Assembly: GCF_024298825.1 (NCBI RefSeq)
Contig: NZ_CP101153.1
Span: 1,550,001 to 1,614,000 of the forward strand
From: Haloglomus salinum
GTDB lineage: Archaea; Halobacteriota; Halobacteria; Halobacteriales; Haloarculaceae
Direction: 5' to 3'
DNA: 64,000 nt
The notes beneath the pieces were generated by a model. It did not search any database, had not been told where the DNA came from, and saw only the letters and a program-made list of their open reading frames with translations. The position numbers were made by a program, and so were the translations under genes. Positions within the stretch are counted from its first letter, which is position 1. Each line of letters begins with the position of its first letter. This document shows positions 44,771-53,080 of this stretch, in pieces.

Positions 44771-45144
44771 CTGCCGGCCGGCGTGGGGCTGTATTCGCAG
44801 CTCTGGCGTCGTGGAGCGGGTTGGCTCCCCCCTGTGGCTCGCGATCGTTCGTCAGGCTGGCGCGTTTGTGAGTGGTTTGGGTGGGTCGTCGACGGCCCGT
44901 CACGCTCGCCACATGCGGGCGGGCGCGGCACTCGTCACCGACCGTTCCGGGCTGCCTGCCTGCGGTAGCGGGCGGGCTGCCGGGCATCCGGTTTGACGCC
45001 AGCGGGTAAGCGAGCCGGTCCTGCGCTGCAGTGGCTGCTCGGACTGCCCTCGCTCGCGGTGCTCGCTCGGCGGCACGCTTACTCCGCTGGACGTTTGCGC
45101 CTGCCCGGTTGGCGCGCGTGACTGGTTGGGTGCCCGAGCAGACC

Positions 45145-45197
45145 GCGCTCTCGCTCGCGCCCCCTACGGGGGCGCTCGGAGGCGCGAGCGAGAGCGC
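45145..45197. repeat. Perfect 17-bp-arm inverted repeat
   Basis: GCGCTCTCGCTCGCGCC (45145-45161) pairs exactly with 45181-45197. The 19-nt loop itself contains a CCCC-TAC-GGGG mini-stem. It lies 88 bp before the OB-fold gene start. Confidence 0.8.
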
Positions 45198-45226
45198 TGG
45201 TGCTGGTTCGGTCGGTCGTGAAAGGT

Positions 45227-45248
45227 GCCCCGTGCTGGAACACGGGGC
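45227..45248. promoter_or_regulatory. Perfect 8-bp hairpin in the OB-fold gene leader
   Basis: GCCCCGTG and CACGGGGC flank a CTGGAA loop. It ends 37 nt before the ATG at 45286, in the same position relative to its gene as the GGTTTGTGG-type hairpins, but without that opening motif. No T-tract follows, so a terminator is less likely than a leader or operator. Confidence 0.5.
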
Positions 45249-45285
45249 GTCGGACGCTCTGGTGAGCGCCTGCAGAGTGACTGCA

Positions 45286-46143
45286 ATGTCGAGTAACAAC
45301 ATAATCGGTGAAAAGGTTTCAGTCGAGTCGGCGGACGAACAGGTTGCGGTCGAGGCAGAGGAGCCGGAGCTGCGGCCGACGGTGGAGCTGCGGTCGCAGG
45401 CGAAGATCGATTCGGAGACGATCGCGAAGGTCGACGGGACGGCCGAGCGTGAGCACCCGTACGGGATGACGCTCGTTGCAGAGGAGAAGTGGGAGGCGCG
45501 TGAGCAGGAGAAGGCCCGGACGCGGGCGCGGACGAGTGGTCCCGTGAACGAGCGGCGCGAGGCGGAAGCGCGGGTGACGGCGGCACACGGCAGTCGGCGC
45601 AAGCGTGAGGCGTTCGCCCGGCGACGAGCGGGCGTGGACCCGTTGGCCGGGCCGGACAGCGTGGATCCCCGAGAGAAAATGGATGCGGCGACGTTGGCGG
45701 AGGTCAATCAGCAGGCCCAGCGCATTCGGGAGACGGTTCGCGAATGCGGCAGTCGGGCTAGCATCAGCCGACAGTTGGCCGAACGGGTCGCTCGGGGGCA
45801 GGGTGTCACCGAGGCGACGCTGGACGTGCTGGACGCGGAACGCCGGCGTCCTGGGACGGTCGTGCCCATCGGAGAGCTGGAAGACGTGCCTCGAAAGGAG
45901 GTGGCAGTCTCGGGTGAGTGGATTGAATCCTGGGACGCCGATTCATCCAAGATTCAGCAAGTCGGGTTGTTGGAAGACCAGACAGGTCGAACGAAGGTGA
46001 CGGTCTGGCAGAAGAGCCGTCAGCCGTTGATCGAAGAGGGCGAACGCGTGCGGATTCGGGCGGCCGCGACGAGCTGGTACCAGGGGCGGGTGTCGCTCGC
46101 GGTGACGGGCGATACGCGCATCATCTTCACTGACCGGGTGTAG
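45286..46143 (+). CDS. OB-fold nucleic-acid-binding protein
   Basis: A 285-residue protein. The first about 110 residues are charged, low in structure, with basic patches (GSRRKREAFARRRAG). The middle is helical (AATLAEVNQQAQRIRETV). Residues about 195-285 form an OB fold of the RPA type: VPRKEVAVSGEWIESW, QVGLLEDQTGRTKVTVWQ, GERVRIRAAATSWYQGRVSLAV. It probably binds single-stranded DNA during replication or transfer of the island. Strong hairpins lie just upstream. It resembles DNA-binding proteins I recall from haloarchaeal plasmids. Confidence 0.7.
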   Translation: MSSNNIIGEKVSVESADEQVAVEAEEPELRPTVELRSQAKIDSETIAKVDGTAEREHPYGMTLVAEEKWEAREQEKARTRARTSGPVNERREAEARVTAAHGSRRKREAFARRRAGVDPLAGPDSVDPREKMDAATLAEVNQQAQRIRETVRECGSRASISRQLAERVARGQGVTEATLDVLDAERRRPGTVVPIGELEDVPRKEVAVSGEWIESWDADSSKIQQVGLLEDQTGRTKVTVWQKSRQPLIEEGERVRIRAAATSWYQGRVSLAVTGDTRIIFTDRV

Positions 46144-46582
46144 TGGGGCTGCCCCGCTCTTTCTTTCGTGATGGCCACCACCCGCCAGCCGCCTCCCCAC
46201 CCACCGCTCCGTGCTCGCTCGCTGCGCTCGCTGTGCGCGCAGCCACGACCTCTGGGTGGAGTTTTGGAATCCATCGGAGCGGGTGTCGGTTGTCGGGTGC
46301 TCAGCACCGTTGGGGGTCCGACTGCGCGTGTCAGCTCGGAGCGGGCTCTCCCTGTATCCTCGCCGCCCGGGGACGCTCGGTCTCGGCCTGGCACGGTGTC
46401 GTCCGTGCCTCGGCATCGTGCTCCTCGCCACCTTCGACCGGCTCCATTTCCGTCCATCCGCTTCGCGTCGGGCCGGGATGAAACACGTCGGTTGCGACGA
46501 CGGACCCGGGTTGCGAGTCCTCACCCGGGTTGCGTCGACGGACGCGAGCGGTATCATCCCGGCCCGACGCGGCGGGTCGCGC
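46144..46582. other. Non-coding region with direct repeat copy R1
   Basis: This region of 439 bp holds R1 (46173-46251) and otherwise no convincing coding sequence. Just before the next gene, a small CCCG...CGGG hairpin (about 46562-46577) ends a few bases ahead of the ATG at 46583, again a hairpin-before-ATG arrangement. Confidence 0.45.
46173..46251. repeat. Direct repeat R1 (79 bp)
   Basis: It runs from GGCCACCACCCGCCAGCCGC to GCGCGCAGCCACGACCT and matches R2 at 46809-46889 at about 90% with small indels. The two copies flank the zinc-ribbon gene at 46583. Confidence 0.8.
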
Positions 46583-46756
46583 ATGGACGGAAATTGTCCT
46601 GTCTGCGGTGGCGAGATGCGCGCGATCGACCTCGGCGCTTCGGACGCGTACGAGTGCCAGACCTGCGGCGTCGAGCGTCCCGGAGAGGAACTGAGCTACG
46701 AGGGCGAGTGGTTCCCGCTCCACAACGAGATGCTCGACGCGGACCCCCGGCGGTAG
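46583..46756 (+). CDS. Small zinc-ribbon protein
   Basis: A 57-residue protein with two CxxC knuckles (NCPVCGGE and YECQTCGVE) that form one zinc ribbon, followed by a short acidic tail. Such single-ribbon micro-proteins are frequent in haloarchaea and some affect adhesion or stress behaviour, but the role of this one is unknown. It is flanked on both sides by the R1/R2 direct repeats, as if carried as a cassette. Confidence 0.65.
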   Translation: MDGNCPVCGGEMRAIDLGASDAYECQTCGVERPGEELSYEGEWFPLHNEMLDADPRR

Positions 46757-47075
46757 GGGCGGTCCCGTCGTTCTGGTGTGTCGTGTGCTGGAGGACTGGC
46801 TCGTAGTGGGCCACCACCCGCCAGCCGCCACCCCCACCCTCCGCTCCGTGCTCGCTCACATGCGTTCGCTGTGCGCGCAGCCACGACCTGAAGGTGCACC
46901 ACTAATCAGTTCGTATTAGTGCTCCCTGGCGTGCTGATCAGGGGTCGGATGTTCGGTAATACGGGGATTGCTCCGAGTCAGACAGAATGACAATCGTTTC
47001 ACCCGTTTCTTCAAAAAGAGGATACTATTCAATATGTTACCAATTAACAAGCATTGCGATTCTTAAACAAAGAGC
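46757..47075. other. Non-coding region with direct repeat copy R2
   Basis: R2 fills 46809-46889. From about 46900 the sequence turns AT-rich (TTCAAAAAGAGGATACTATTC near 47015), probably containing the promoter of the split zinc-ribbon gene that follows. No gene is seen. Confidence 0.45.
46809..46889. repeat. Direct repeat R2 (81 bp)
   Basis: This is the second copy of R1 in the same orientation, 636 bp further on. The central part differs by a few substitutions; both ends are identical. Confidence 0.8.
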
Positions 47076-47297
47076 ATGGCAGACCTCAGCAACCGCATGA
47101 AGCATACCGTCGATAGTTCGGATTCTGCACGAGAATACTGTCACTCCTGCGAATAGATGACCTCGCATACGATTAGTCTTGAACTCCAAGTGGAGAATCC
47201 AGAGGCCGAATACGCCGAGTTCTCTCGAGAACCCTATCGAATCACAACCTGCCGCAGCTGTGGAGATAACACGTCCAAGCGTATGAATGACCAGTAA
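47076..47297 (+). pseudogene. DUF7835-like zinc beta-ribbon protein interrupted by an in-frame TAG
   Basis: The frame gives MADLSNRMKHTVDSSDSARE-YCHSCE, then TAG at 47154-47156, then immediately ATG and SHTISLELQVENPEAEYAEF...TCRSCGDNTSKRMNDQ to a TAA at 47295. Joined, this is a 73-codon zinc beta-ribbon with one CxxC on each side of the stop and the EFSREPYRITTC motif that I recall as DUF7835. Each half alone has only one CxxC, so neither can build the ribbon. A point change (for example AAG or CAG to TAG) is the simplest cause. Reinitiation at the adjacent ATG could still make the second half. Confidence 0.65.
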
Positions 47298-47514
47298 GAT
47301 ATCCCACTGTACTTAGCGATTCCTCGCCAGTGGCTTCAGCGGTGATGACGTGACCGAGACGCGCTCTGCATCGTTCGATGGCTGGTGCGTATTTCCCGCC
47401 GTTCTTCCTCGGGAATCAGCTCGGCGATCGGTTCCGTCTGCCTGTGTGGTGGGCGTTGCTAATGTTGCTGCACCATAGCGGCGCTTGCGTCATCGGCTGA
47501 GCCCTTGGCCGGGT

Positions 47515-47658
47515 TTAGTCGTGAGCGACAGTTGTGTTTCGCAATGGGCCACCACAGTCGGGGCACGCGTCGTCCTGGTCTGGGTTTTCGACACCTTTGC
47601 CGCACTCTTGACACACGTACAACGTTGACTCGCCGGGAGTCGGATTAGATTTAGACAT
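47515..47658 (-). CDS. Rubrerythrin-like zinc-ribbon protein (DUF7129-like)
   Basis: A 47-residue protein with YVCQECGKGV and ACPDCGGPLRN, the two knuckles of a rubredoxin/rubrerythrin-like zinc ribbon. I recall this as DUF7129, which haloarchaeal annotation calls rubrerythrin-like. It lacks the diiron domain of true rubrerythrin. AT-rich sequence immediately upstream (ATAATCAATCATTATG read on the + strand) supports a promoter there. The gene is too short for most gene finders. The 217 bp before its stop (47298-47514) hold no recognised feature. Confidence 0.65.
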   Translation of the reverse strand: MSKSNPTPGESTLYVCQECGKGVENPDQDDACPDCGGPLRNTTVAHD

Positions 47659-48238
47659 AATCAATCATTATGTTTGTGGAGGTATAAGTTACGGGGTCTC
47701 ATTATCGCGGTGCAGTAGCAACTGAGCCCGCTTCCACACGGAGTTGGGCAAGGCGGTCGCTACCCACACTGAATCTAATGATTGGAGTAACATCGTTCCG
47801 GCCACTTTCGGTGATCGACTCGCGCTCCGTATGCAGCACGACTCAACAAACTATCATCGGCTGAGGATTTCAACAGAGCCCGCTCCGATTATATCGGTTC
47901 TCAGAAGCCCAGTAGACCGCTGCCCATCGAATCATCGATGTTGCCCAGTGCCGTGCTGGCCGCATCCCGACCGAACTGAACGTAGCCCTCGCTTGCGACC
48001 GAGGATTCACAGCCCAGAACGGTACATCCTTCGGGGGCTTCCGGCCCCAGGCCGAGGGCCGCGGCTGGCCTCGAGCGTGAGGAGTCCGAACGCGCTTGAA
48101 CTGCACCGTATAGTACTATTCCACAGTTCGCTGGTACTCGTTGTCCGGACGTGGCGGAACGGCTGCCATGGCCCCTCGTCCATCTCCGGCCCCCGTGGAT
48201 ACCTTCTTGATAGACTCCGACCAAGCGCGGGGCAACAC
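47659..48238. other. Geneless region before the MBL lipoprotein
   Basis: The frame of the next gene stays open back to 47744, but the sequence there lacks acidic bias and protein-like pattern, so it is treated as non-coding. A GC-rich cluster of short inverted repeats (GGGGGCTTCCGGCCCC and neighbours, about 48030-48075) is present. No gene is recognised. Confidence 0.45.
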
Positions 48239-49663
48239 GTGGCCAACTCCTCCCGAACACTCCTCATCATCTGTGCTGGGCTTGTCATCCTGGCTGGCTG
48301 TAGCGCTCCCACTGCCCCGGCCAGCGATGGGGGCGAGAGTCCGCAGCCGGCGAGCGGTGACGCGACCGTCGAGGGAACGACTGAGGTTCACTTCATCAAT
48401 GTCGGGCAGTCAGTTGCAACGCTCATCATCGGGCCGACGGGTGAGACGATGCTCATCGACAGCGGCCATTTCAACGACGACGGTGAGTACGTGCTGCAGT
48501 ATCTCCAGCAGCAGAACATCGACCGGATCGACTACTTCGTCACGAGCCACAACGACGCCGACCACATCGGTGGGAACGCAGCCGTCATCAACTACTTCGA
48601 GACGGAAGCGGACGGCATCGGCGCCGTCTACGACCCCGGTATCGCCGCCGGGACCGAGACCTACAGCGAATACCTCGATGCGATCGAACAACACGAGGTC
48701 ACCCTGTACGAGACCCGCGAGGGGGATAGCATCCCGTTCGAGAACGTGAGCGTGCAGGTCATGGGGCCGCCGGACCCGTATCTCGAGAGCGAGGCCCGCA
48801 ACGAGAACAGTATCGTGCTCAAGCTCACCTACGGCCAGACGAGCTTCCTGTTCACCGGCGATGCCGAAGACGACCAGGAGGCGTATCTCGTCGAGGAGTA
48901 CGGTTCACAGCTCCGGGCCACCGTGATGAAGGCCGGACACCACGGGAGCAAGACCTCGACGAGCGGAGCACTACTGGACGCAGCACAGCCGCAGGCGGTC
49001 ATCATCTCGAGTGAATTCGACTCGCGGTACGACCACCCGAACGAGGCGACGCTGCAGCGACTCGCCGAGCGCGACATTGCTACCTACTGGACGGCCACAC
49101 AGGGACACGTCGTTCTCACGAGCGATGGTGCCCAGGTGACGGTCGCTACCCAACGGTCCGCCCCGACCGAGCCGATGCGGCTCCGCGACGGGTCGCCGGT
49201 CGAACTCGGCACGACGACAGACGCCGAGCGGCGAGCCACAATCACGGGTACCGGCGTGACGGACGCCACTAGCACGGCGACACCGGTCGCGACCGACGGC
49301 GGAACTGACAGTGGGGCCGGGTCTGGAGAAGGCACGCTCGCGCTCAAGTCGGTCAACGCTGACGCCGAGGGAAGCGACCGTGACAATCTCAATGACGAGT
49401 TCATCGTCCTCGAGAACACTGGCGATGGGTCGCTCGATCTCTCGAGGTGGACCGTGAGCGACGAAGCCGGGGCCACGTACACGATTCCTGACGGCACCAC
49501 GCTTGCGGCCGGCGCCACACTCACGATTCACTCCGGAAGCGGCACCGATACCGAGGCTGATCTCTACTGGGGGTCCAGCAGTCCCATCTGGAACAACGCC
49601 GGCGATACAGTCATCGTGTCGGACGAGAATGATGCAACTGTCCTTCGAGAGGCCTACGAATGA
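48239..49663 (+). CDS. ComEC/Rec2-like metallo-beta-lactamase lipoprotein with lamin-tail domain
   Basis: A 474-residue extracellular protein. The GTG start gives a signal peptide with lipobox LVILAGC (Cys21). Residues about 45-310 form an MBL domain of the ComEC-hydrolase branch: HNDADH (104-109), FTGDAEDD, GHHGSKTS. A Thr/Ala/Gly-rich linker leads to a C-terminal lamin-tail-like beta sandwich (about 365-474, DEFIVLENTGDGSLDLSRW). In bacteria this kind of MBL domain is linked to DNA uptake or extracellular nuclease action. The next gene overlaps by 4 bp and encodes a DUF3006 protein, a usual companion. Confidence 0.8.
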   Translation: MANSSRTLLIICAGLVILAGCSAPTAPASDGGESPQPASGDATVEGTTEVHFINVGQSVATLIIGPTGETMLIDSGHFNDDGEYVLQYLQQQNIDRIDYFVTSHNDADHIGGNAAVINYFETEADGIGAVYDPGIAAGTETYSEYLDAIEQHEVTLYETREGDSIPFENVSVQVMGPPDPYLESEARNENSIVLKLTYGQTSFLFTGDAEDDQEAYLVEEYGSQLRATVMKAGHHGSKTSTSGALLDAAQPQAVIISSEFDSRYDHPNEATLQRLAERDIATYWTATQGHVVLTSDGAQVTVATQRSAPTEPMRLRDGSPVELGTTTDAERRATITGTGVTDATSTATPVATDGGTDSGAGSGEGTLALKSVNADAEGSDRDNLNDEFIVLENTGDGSLDLSRWTVSDEAGATYTIPDGTTLAAGATLTIHSGSGTDTEADLYWGSSSPIWNNAGDTVIVSDENDATVLREAYE

Positions 49664-49941
49664 TTCCGAATGGTGCCTATACGGCCGTGTTGGACCGGTT
49701 CGAAGACAGCGACCCAGTGCTGGAGCTGACGGGCGAGAGCGGGCGCTACGAGCTGGTCGTCGAGCAACAGGCCCTCCCACAGCCTGCCCGACATACTGAT
49801 GCCGTGCTGGAAATCGAACTGGTTGACGAGGCGATTGTGGCTGCGGACTACAAACCTGCAGAGTCGAAGCAGCGGATTAGCGACGCACAGAATCGGTTCG
49901 ACCGGCTGTCGAAGCGGCCGCCGAGTGACGACGAATCCTGA
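49660..49941 (+). CDS. DUF3006-like protein
   Basis: A 93-residue protein matching the DUF3006 pattern, a small beta-rich domain with TAVLDRFEDSDPVLEL near the start and a C-terminal helix (AESKQRISDAQNRFDRLSKR). DUF3006 genes typically follow ComEC-like MBL genes, as here, where ATGA overlaps the stop of the lipoprotein gene. It has no signal peptide. Function is unknown; the coupling suggests a regulatory or dosage partner. Confidence 0.75.
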   Translation: MIPNGAYTAVLDRFEDSDPVLELTGESGRYELVVEQQALPQPARHTDAVLEIELVDEAIVAADYKPAESKQRISDAQNRFDRLSKRPPSDDES

Positions 49942-50076
49942 GACTCTCGGTATTCAGGGCGGCGCGAGTCCGGCCCGTGCGACTCTCGTCTCCAGTCGAA
50001 CCTCTTGGTCCCGATTGCGGGTTCCCAGACAGTATGGCGGGATAAATTGAGGTGGTTGGATTCCAATCGCTCGGTA

Positions 50077-50244
50077 ATGGTCGAATGTAGTAACTGTGGT
50101 GACGAACTGGAATGGGGTTGGACAGGACTGTGCTTAGAATGTCGAGAACGTTCTTGCAAGCCTTGTTGGGAGGCGATGCCGCTGGAAGACGGGTTAGCTG
50201 GTGGTCACGCATGTCCTGTTTGTAATGCTGGTCTCACGGAGTAG
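50077..50244 (+). CDS. Small double-knuckle zinc protein
   Basis: A 55-residue protein with four CxxC pairs (CSNCGDE, CLECRER, CKPCWEA, CPVCNAG), enough for two zinc sites, perhaps a treble-clef or RING-like arrangement. It may be a protein-protein adaptor. The ATG at 50077 is the first in the dense Cys frame. No family recognised. It is separate from the DUF3006 gene by 135 bp. Confidence 0.5.
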   Translation: MVECSNCGDELEWGWTGLCLECRERSCKPCWEAMPLEDGLAGGHACPVCNAGLTE

Positions 50245-50811
50245 GCGCTATTGGACGCCGTTCTCGAGTAGGAGCTTCGTAGAATCGGAGCTCTGAGGTG
50301 GAGTGAAGCAAGCCCGGTTTCCGATTCCCGATTCAACTGCTTTCAAAAGAGTCGACTTCTGGATAGTACTCGGCCGCCAGTATTCAACAGAACCAGCCAA
50401 CAATCGCTGTGCCCACAGTATACGATTGTCCTTGACGTGTGGGTATTTCCGGCACTGGCTCACTGTCGGCTCGTTGGGTCGTTTCTGAATCTCTCGCAGC
50501 TTGCACTCATTCGAGTATACTGTCCCCTCTGGGTATAAAAGTGGCCGCGAGGATTCGCAGACTCCCCCACCTCTTGCCCCACTGAATCTGCCACCGCACC
50601 TCGGAGTAAACGCCTGTCTCGGATGGCACGGAATGGTATTCTGGTTCAGAATGGATATGCGCCCATCCTATCTCTATTCGCAACTTTGGTATTGTCCGAA
50701 AGCGCCCGGAAAATACTGCCGTTAATTTCGATAGTTGAATTTATGTACAAAGGCGGTTCCGGATTGGATGTCGCCTTCCGATAGTGTCGTAGCCAATCTC
50801 GCACGCACATC
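50245..50811. other. Geneless region before the conjugation cluster
   Basis: This stretch of 567 bp has lower GC and no convincing gene. Short frames exist on both strands (for example 50248-50463, minus), but none shows domains or haloarchaeal acidic bias. Its right end (about 50715-50745, AATTTCGATAGTTGAATTTATG) is AT-rich and probably holds the promoter of the VirB4 cluster. Confidence 0.45.
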
Positions 50812-51255
50812 ATGATACATCGATTCCAATCGCTGATGGCCTCCGCTCTGGAACGACGTCGTCTCCGTCTCGCTGCCCGAACCGCCGTGTTGGTCCTCCT
50901 GCTCGTCGGGTTGATCGCATCGGCTGCGGTGCCGGCTGCAGCCCAAGACAACTCCGGGAGTTCGGCGACGAACCCGATCTGCCAGGATAGCTCCAATACG
51001 TTGCCCGACATGATCGAGGGGTTCGTTCAGATAACAACCGCTCTCGGGTTGATGGGGCTGCTCGTCGTCTGGCAGGCGGATTCGCTGATGGAGATGTTCA
51101 CACTCAGCCGCGAGCAGAAAGCCAACATCAAACAGCACAAACGCGGTGCAATGCGGTCTGCCGTTGTGCTAGTGGTTCTCGGGCCGGTGTTCACTGTTGC
51201 TGGGTCGACGATGGGGCTACCTATCGCCCAGTGTGTGGACCTAATCCCGTTCTGA
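50812..51255 (+). CDS. Small membrane protein, first gene of the VirB4 cluster
   Basis: A 147-residue protein with a basic N-terminus and hydrophobic signal (about residues 23-46, ending VPAAAQD), then membrane segments at about 65-85 and 112-135. Size and topology are like a VirB2/pilin-type or accessory T4SS subunit, but no sequence link to VirB2 can be claimed. It has a pair of Cys in the presumed exterior part. It leads the tight run of genes up to VirB4, so a role in the conjugation apparatus is likely. Confidence 0.55.
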   Translation: MIHRFQSLMASALERRRLRLAARTAVLVLLLVGLIASAAVPAAAQDNSGSSATNPICQDSSNTLPDMIEGFVQITTALGLMGLLVVWQADSLMEMFTLSREQKANIKQHKRGAMRSAVVLVVLGPVFTVAGSTMGLPIAQCVDLIPF

Positions 51256-51265
51256 CTCCTCACAG

Positions 51266-53080
51266 ATGTCGGAACGCGGATTCACCCTACTACTCATCAT
51301 CAGCCTCCTCGCAGGCGGTGTCACCAGTGTCGCGTCTGCGACTCCCCCACGGCCTGGGACCGAGGGGAACGGACTTGACGAGAACGAGTCAGCGACCCTC
51401 TGGTCCCGTGACAACGACAGTCAGCGTATCACGAACGCCGAGTACCGGCGGGCCTACGGTGAGCAGCGGACGGCGATTCAGAGCGTGGCCAACGGGACGG
51501 ACCTGACGTTCCGGCGACCCCCGTCAACCGCTGGAATCTGGACGCGCCACGACTTCTCAGATTACGCGCCCGGAAACGCGAGTGTCTCGGTGTACCCAAC
51601 ATCGGCGAACCGAACGAATTCGACGCTGATTCGGGATGCGCATGCGACTGTGTTTGCCGCAACGCCGTCGACGGTGGCACACACGGGGCCAGGAGAGACG
51701 ACGCGATATCTGGCACCGGACGGGGAGCTGCGTGGCGCTGTCGACTACCGAGTCGCTGTTCCAGATGGCAACGTAACCACACGCCGCTCCACTGCTACGA
51801 ACGGATCGAACACGACCACCGGCCGTCGCACCCGCCGCGTATCGTGGTCGCTTACGAGCCATGAGATTAGCGCCATCCGGCTTCTCCAAGACGGTGAGGT
51901 TATCGCGCGGACGAACGGCTCTCATCGGCCTCGAATCGAGTACGCGCTCACAGGACAGGACGGAACGCTCAGGCTGGAAGCCGATATCGAGGTCAGCCTC
52001 ACACGTCGCGTCACCGTCACTCGCACGACGAATAGAACCACCCCGAACGGGACGGAGAACATCGTCCGCGAACGGACGACGACCAGCATCGTGACGGATT
52101 CGGTGACGGTAACCGACGAAATTCACGGCCACGTGTACGGCCTAGAACCGTCGCTCGAGTACGTGACGTATCCCGATGGCGACCTCGGTCTTGCTGTCTT
52201 CCAGGAGCTTCCCTGGCAGGGATACCGCCTGCGTACGAACGGCGGGGCACGGGTCCGTGGTGTTTGGCGATTCTACACCGCTCGTGATACTGGCTGGGAC
52301 ACGCTCGTCCGGAGCCGAGCAGGCGGTTCACGACGTACCGAATCCAATGCAGTTCCAGTGTCCGTCCACGCATACCCGTCTCGCATCGGCCCACGAATCG
52401 AACCGGAGGGTCGCGGCCCTGAGTTGCTAAACCGGTGGGGCGCACGGCGGGACTCGCCCGCTGGAACGCTCGGTCGGAACGTCCACGTTGAGGTAGTCGA
52501 TAGGTCGTACGAGGCGACGCACGGGCTGGCTGTTCGGTATCGTGCCAACGCTAGCACTCGGATTACGGTTCGTGGCATCGTTCGCGGTGAGAACCGGACA
52601 TTTCGCCCCGAAGCCGACGGCACGCGGCGGGTCCTCCGGCAGAGCAATCTCACCGTCGAGCGCATCTCCGAGTCGGAGTCACAGCTCACGGTCCGAATCA
52701 CCCTCCGCGATGCCGAGACTGGAGAGCCGATTTCGCTCTCGGCGCCGAATCGTCCCCGGTACGAACCGTTGCTAGTCGGTCGAGACGAGGCGTATATCTC
52801 GATTGGTGACCGGCGCGTCCAGACGAACCTCTCAGGGATGGCGACCGTCCGGCTCGATGAGAGCGGCGTCTACACGGTACGCTACCATCCGGAATCGTGG
52901 CTTACCCACGATCCGGCATACACCGGGGCGGCGACATCCGTTCGATGGCACCCCCTCGCGACGATAATGGGCTGGCTTGCTCTCGCGGTCCGAGTGGCAC
53001 AGTGGTTCCTGCCGTTCGCTCTTGCGCTGTATGCGGGGCGACGGCTGGGTGGGATGTTTCGGTATCGAGGTGACCTCTGA
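51266..53080 (+). CDS. Large secreted, C-terminally anchored protein of the conjugation cluster
   Basis: A 604-residue protein with a signal peptide (about residues 6-26), a long Thr/Arg/Asn-rich extracellular part with many potential N-glycosylation sites, and a C-terminal hydrophobic segment (about 565-590, GWLALAVRVAQWFLPFALAL) before a short basic tail. The beta-rich exterior suggests a surface structure. No family is recognised. It starts 10 bp after the preceding gene and its TGA overlaps the next ATG by one base, so it is firmly inside the operon. It may be an adhesin or mating-contact protein. Confidence 0.55.
   Translation: MSERGFTLLLIISLLAGGVTSVASATPPRPGTEGNGLDENESATLWSRDNDSQRITNAEYRRAYGEQRTAIQSVANGTDLTFRRPPSTAGIWTRHDFSDYAPGNASVSVYPTSANRTNSTLIRDAHATVFAATPSTVAHTGPGETTRYLAPDGELRGAVDYRVAVPDGNVTTRRSTATNGSNTTTGRRTRRVSWSLTSHEISAIRLLQDGEVIARTNGSHRPRIEYALTGQDGTLRLEADIEVSLTRRVTVTRTTNRTTPNGTENIVRERTTTSIVTDSVTVTDEIHGHVYGLEPSLEYVTYPDGDLGLAVFQELPWQGYRLRTNGGARVRGVWRFYTARDTGWDTLVRSRAGGSRRTESNAVPVSVHAYPSRIGPRIEPEGRGPELLNRWGARRDSPAGTLGRNVHVEVVDRSYEATHGLAVRYRANASTRITVRGIVRGENRTFRPEADGTRRVLRQSNLTVERISESESQLTVRITLRDAETGEPISLSAPNRPRYEPLLVGRDEAYISIGDRRVQTNLSGMATVRLDESGVYTVRYHPESWLTHDPAYTGAATSVRWHPLATIMGWLALAVRVAQWFLPFALALYAGRRLGGMFRYRGDL

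Larger units (their letters stand above)
44771..45285. other. GC-rich non-coding region with strong hairpins
   Basis: This 515-bp region has no convincing gene. It holds CTCGCT/GCTCGC-rich sequence and two perfect hairpins, listed next, just ahead of the OB-fold gene. A replication or transfer origin is conceivable. Confidence 0.45.

Noticed and set aside
43584-45707. Much longer version of the 43584 gene reading upstream to 45707
   Set aside because: The added part is Ala/Arg/Pro/Ser-rich, crosses a palindromic element and other genes, and lacks acidic bias.
47154-47156. The in-frame TAG as a pyrrolysine codon
   Set aside because: No pyl genes in the window and no known need for pyrrolysine in zinc ribbons; a nonsense mutation is simpler.
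47744-48238. N-terminal extension of the MBL lipoprotein
   Set aside because: The lipobox signal peptide begins at the GTG at 48239, so coding sequence upstream would destroy the signal.
47901-48260. Minus-strand frame as a possible small secreted peptide precursor
   Set aside because: No signal peptide and no similarity to known halocins; the region is GC-rich and open in several frames.
50248-50463. Minus-strand 71-codon frame in the gap before the conjugation cluster
   Set aside because: No domain, no acidic bias and no promoter-like sequence at a suitable distance.
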